Below, in pieces: positions 61,235 through 64,000 of a DNA stretch of 64,000 nt. Position 1 is the stretch's first letter. Every line of letters starts with the position of its first letter. A program made the translations under genes and the position numbers. The notes beneath the pieces were generated by a model, which was given only the letters and a program-made list of their open reading frames with translations, did not search any database and was not told where the DNA came from. Source of the DNA: Streptomyces sp. HNM0575 (GTDB taxonomy: Bacteria; Actinomycetota; Actinomycetes; Streptomycetales; Streptomycetaceae); assembly GCF_012726265.1 (NCBI RefSeq), contig NZ_JAASAG010000003.1:422522-486521 (forward strand), given 5' to 3'.

Positions 61235-63277
61235 ATGACAGCGACGACGGACACCGGCACCGGGGCCACCGCACCCGCCACCGCCACGACACCCCCCACG
61301 GACGGCGCCGAGCAAGCGCGAGAGGCCGGCAGCCTGGCCGACCGCGCCGCGCGTGCCGCCGCGCTCGCCTCGGAGCATCTGCTCGACAGACAGGACGCGG
61401 CGGGCTGGTGGAAGGGCGACCTGGAGACCAACGTCACCATGGACGCCGAGGACCTGCTGCTGCGCGAGTTCCTCGGCGTCCGCGACGAGACGACCACGCG
61501 CGAGGCGGCCCGCCACGTACGTGCACAGCAGCGCGACGACGGCACCTGGGCCACCTTCCACGGCGGGCCGGGGGACCTCTCCACCACGATCGAGGCGTAC
61601 GTCGCGCTGCGGCTCGCGGGCGACGACCCCCACGCGCCGCACATGGAGCGGGCGTCGGCGTGGGTGCGCGAGCAGGGCGGCGTCGCCTCCAGCCGGGTCT
61701 TCACGCGGATCTGGCTGGCGCTCTTCGGCTGGTGGCGCTGGGCGGACCTGCCGGAGATGCCGCCGGAGATGATCTGGTTCCCGAAGTGGTTCCCGCTGAA
61801 CATCTACGACTTCGGCTGCTGGGCCCGGCAGACGATCGTGCCGCTGACCGTCGTGTGCGCGAAGCGCCCCGTACGGGCGGCGCCGTTCTCCCTCGACGAG
61901 CTGCACCGCGACCCCGGGCGCCCCAATCCGCCGCGGCCCATGGCACCGGCGGCAAGCTGGGAGGGCTTCTTCCAGCGCCTGGACCGCACGCTCCACGCAT
62001 ACCGCCGGGTCGCCTCGCGCTCGCTGCGCAGGGCCGCGCTGCGCAGCGCCGCCCGGTGGATCGTCGAGCGGCAGGAGAACGACGGCTGCTGGGGCGGCAT
62101 CCAGCCGCCCGCCGTCTACTCGCTGATCGCCCTGCGGCTGCTCGGCTACGACCTCGATCACCCGGTGATGCGGGCGGGGTTGGAATCCCTGGACCGGTAC
62201 ACGGTGCGGTATGAGACGGCGGGCGGTGAGGACGGTGGCCAGAAGGCGGAGGGCGGCACGGCGCGCATGGTCGAGGCGTGCCAGTCCCCGGTGTGGGACA
62301 CCTGCCTGGCCACCATCGCCCTCGCCGACGCCGGGCTTCCGGCGGACCATCCCGCGCTCGTCAAGGCCGCGGACTGGATGCTCGGCGAGCAGGTGCTGCG
62401 GCCCGGCGACTGGTCCGTACGCAAGCCTCAACTGCCGCCCGGCGGCTGGGCGTTCGAGTTCGAGAACGACAACTACCCGGACGCCGACGACACCGCGGAG
62501 GTCGTGCTCGCGCTGCGCCGCGTACGCCACCACGACCAGGCGCGGGTCGACACCGCCGTGCGCAGGGCCGTGCGCTGGAGCCTGGGCATGCAGTCACGGA
62601 GCGGCGCGTGGGGTGCCTTCGACGCCGACAACGACAGCCCCTTCCCCAACCGCCTGCCGTTCTGCGACTTCGGCGAAGTGATCGACCCGCCGTCGGCCGA
62701 TGTCACCGCGCACATGGTGGAGATGCTCGCGGCCGAGGGCCGCGGCGACGATCCGCGGGTGCGCAGGGCCGTGTCCTGGCTGCTGTCCGAACAGGAGGTC
62801 GGCGGCGCCTGGTTCGGCCGCTGGGGCGTCAACTACGTCTACGGAACGGGCTCCGTCGTGCCGGCGCTCGTCGCCGCCGGGCTGCCCGCCTCCCATCCGG
62901 CCGTGCGCCGCGCCGTCGGCTGGCTGGAGAGCGTGCAGAACGGCGACGGCGGCTGGGGCGAGGACCTGCGCTCCTACCGCCCCGGGCACGAACGAGAGTG
63001 GGCCGGACGCGGCACCTCCACCGCCTCGCAGACCGGCTGGGCGCTGCTCGCCCTGCTCGCCGCGGGGGAGCGGGAGTCCATGGCCGTCGAGCAGGGCGTC
63101 AGCTGGCTCGCACGCACGCAGCGGGAGGACGGCTCCTGGGACGAGCCGCACTTCACCGGCACCGGCTTCCCCTGGGACTTCTCCATCAACTACCACCTCT
63201 ACAGGCAGGTCTTCCCGCTCACCGCGCTCGGCCGGTACCTGTACGGCACGGGCACCGGGCCGCAGGAAGAGAGATGA
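61235..63277 (+). CDS. shc: Squalene-hopene cyclase
   Basis: 680 aa, membrane-attached class II triterpene cyclase that folds squalene to hopene/hopanol. The protonating motif is Asp416-Ala-Asp418-Asp419-Thr-Ala (DADDTAE). QW-type repeats are seen as QRDDGTW, QENDGCW, QSRSGAW, QNGDGGW and QREDGSW. MDAEDLLLREFLG and GTGFPWDFSINYHLYRQVFP are further family blocks. GAAGGGAATGAG precedes the ATG. The stop overlaps the hpnG ATG. Confidence 0.95.
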   Translation: MTATTDTGTGATAPATATTPPTDGAEQAREAGSLADRAARAAALASEHLLDRQDAAGWWKGDLETNVTMDAEDLLLREFLGVRDETTTREAARHVRAQQRDDGTWATFHGGPGDLSTTIEAYVALRLAGDDPHAPHMERASAWVREQGGVASSRVFTRIWLALFGWWRWADLPEMPPEMIWFPKWFPLNIYDFGCWARQTIVPLTVVCAKRPVRAAPFSLDELHRDPGRPNPPRPMAPAASWEGFFQRLDRTLHAYRRVASRSLRRAALRSAARWIVERQENDGCWGGIQPPAVYSLIALRLLGYDLDHPVMRAGLESLDRYTVRYETAGGEDGGQKAEGGTARMVEACQSPVWDTCLATIALADAGLPADHPALVKAADWMLGEQVLRPGDWSVRKPQLPPGGWAFEFENDNYPDADDTAEVVLALRRVRHHDQARVDTAVRRAVRWSLGMQSRSGAWGAFDADNDSPFPNRLPFCDFGEVIDPPSADVTAHMVEMLAAEGRGDDPRVRRAVSWLLSEQEVGGAWFGRWGVNYVYGTGSVVPALVAAGLPASHPAVRRAVGWLESVQNGDGGWGEDLRSYRPGHEREWAGRGTSTASQTGWALLALLAAGERESMAVEQGVSWLARTQREDGSWDEPHFTGTGFPWDFSINYHLYRQVFPLTALGRYLYGTGTGPQEER

Positions 63278-63948
63278 CCGACTCCGGCGACCGCGGCCCG
63301 CTGCTGATCGCCTGCGCGCTGGGCATCGAGCGGCTCGCGCTGCGGCGCCTCGGCGTCTCCCCGTACGGGGCGGACGCGGCGGACGGCACCGGGGGCCCGG
63401 TCACCGTGCTGCGCACCGGCATGGGTCCCCGCGCCGCGGAACGCGCGGTGGAACGGGCGCTGCGGGACGAGCGCGAGCCGGGCGGCACCGCAGTGGTGGC
63501 GACGGGATTCTGCGCCGGGCTCATGCCCGGACTGCACCCCGGCGACCTCGTCGTCGCCGACGAGACACGGGACGCAGCCGGCCGTACGCAGTGCACCGGC
63601 ACACAGCTGCTTGCCGACGCGCTGCGCCCGTACGGAACCGTTCACGTAGGCCCCCTCGCCGGCTCCGCGCACATCGTGCGCGGTCCCGCGCGGGCCGCCC
63701 TGCACGCCGCGACCGCCGCCGTCGCCGCCGACATGGAGTCCGCCGCGACGCTCCGGACCGCCGCACGCACGGGCCCGGCGGGGCGGCAGCGCCCTGTTGC
63801 GGCCGTACGGGTGGTGGTCGACGCCCCCGGACATGAACTCATCCGTCCCGGGACACTGCGAGGTGGAATATCGGCATTCCGCGTTCTTCGCGGCGTTATG
63901 CCCGCATTCCTCGAATGGCACCGATCCTTGCTGCTCCCCTGGAGGTGA
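63274..63948 (+). CDS. hpnG: Hopanoid nucleoside phosphorylase HpnG
   Basis: 224 aa, phosphorylase/nucleosidase fold: LRTGMGPRAAERAVERAL, VATGFCAGLMPGLHPGDLVVADE, and the VAADMESAATLR signature with the nucleoside-binding Met-Glu. HpnG removes adenine from adenosylhopane to give a ribosylhopane. Coupled to shc by ATGA. Its stop lies within the GGAGGTGA ribosome binding site of hpnH. Confidence 0.9.
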   Translation: MTDSGDRGPLLIACALGIERLALRRLGVSPYGADAADGTGGPVTVLRTGMGPRAAERAVERALRDEREPGGTAVVATGFCAGLMPGLHPGDLVVADETRDAAGRTQCTGTQLLADALRPYGTVHVGPLAGSAHIVRGPARAALHAATAAVAADMESAATLRTAARTGPAGRQRPVAAVRVVVDAPGHELIRPGTLRGGISAFRVLRGVMPAFLEWHRSLLLPWR

Positions 63949-63955
63949 GCGAGTC

Positions 63956-64000
63956 ATGGCCATGCCTCTGCGCCAGACCGTCCGAATCGGCAGCTATCTC
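63956..64000 (+). CDS. hpnH: Radical SAM adenosylhopane synthase HpnH, N-terminal fragment
   Basis: Only 15 codons (MAMPLRQTVRIGSYL) are inside the window. They match the conserved start of HpnH, which attaches the adenosyl radical to diploptene. GGAGGTGA at 63941-63948 precedes the ATG. Identity rests on this short sequence plus position after hpnG. Confidence 0.8.
   Translation, partial: MAMPLRQTVRIGSYL

Overview
The window is very GC-rich, with strong third-position G/C bias, AGGAGG-type ribosome binding sites, many GTG starts and 4-base ATGA/GTGA stop-start overlaps. This fits a Streptomyces or a close relative. The gene content agrees: a conservon (CvnABCD plus a CYP157-like P450), a hopanoid cluster, an F420-type oxidoreductase, DUF4236, DUF1707, LPFR and 'SCO6745 family' genes. 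It looks like ordinary chromosome. I saw no phage, IS element, CRISPR array, rRNA or tRNA.

Left part (1-12.7 kb): end of a DMT transporter, a ClpC-type unfoldase, DUF4236, a GAF-ANTAR regulator, an Fpg/Nei-family protein, an OsmC peroxidase, an unexported GH25 lysozyme, an acidic-repeat membrane protein, a DUF1707/LiaF-like protein, an unusual CoA-transferase, and an operon of SIS isomerase, class II aldolase and DeoR regulator. A ten-copy 16-bp array lies inside that operon.

Middle part (13-42 kb): an acyl-CoA module (2-methylacyl-CoA racemase type, LLM oxidoreductase, LCAD-type dehydrogenase, thiolase, FadB-like fusion, MerR regulator, acyl-CoA ligase) suited to branched or long-chain acyl-CoA oxidation. 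It is followed by the conservon, an MpaB/DUF2236 protein, a double VOC protein, a secreted M1 peptidase, a D-amino-acid-oxidase-like protein, a 1,211-residue helical-repeat protein, Tex, an LPFR micro-protein, an SCO6745-family protein and a crotonase without the usual catalytic glutamates.

Right part (42-64 kb): a HATPase regulator, isopentenyl-diphosphate isomerase, a cation-efflux protein and galE. Then comes a tightly coupled seven-gene envelope cluster: two CDP-alcohol phosphotransferases, a nucleotidyltransferase, a glycerol-1-phosphate-dehydrogenase-like enzyme, a family 2 glycosyltransferase and a TagGH-type ABC exporter. Its logic is to make a polyol phosphate, activate it with a nucleotide, transfer it to an acceptor, glycosylate and export. 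Its product is not recognisable to me and it is the best candidate for an undescribed system. An MMPL exporter with a divergent TetR regulator separates it from the hopanoid operon hpnC-hpnD-hpnE-prenyl synthase-shc-hpnG-hpnH, which runs off the right edge.

A recurring trait is degenerate 12-18-bp tandem repetition, both between genes and as in-frame low-complexity linkers or tails.
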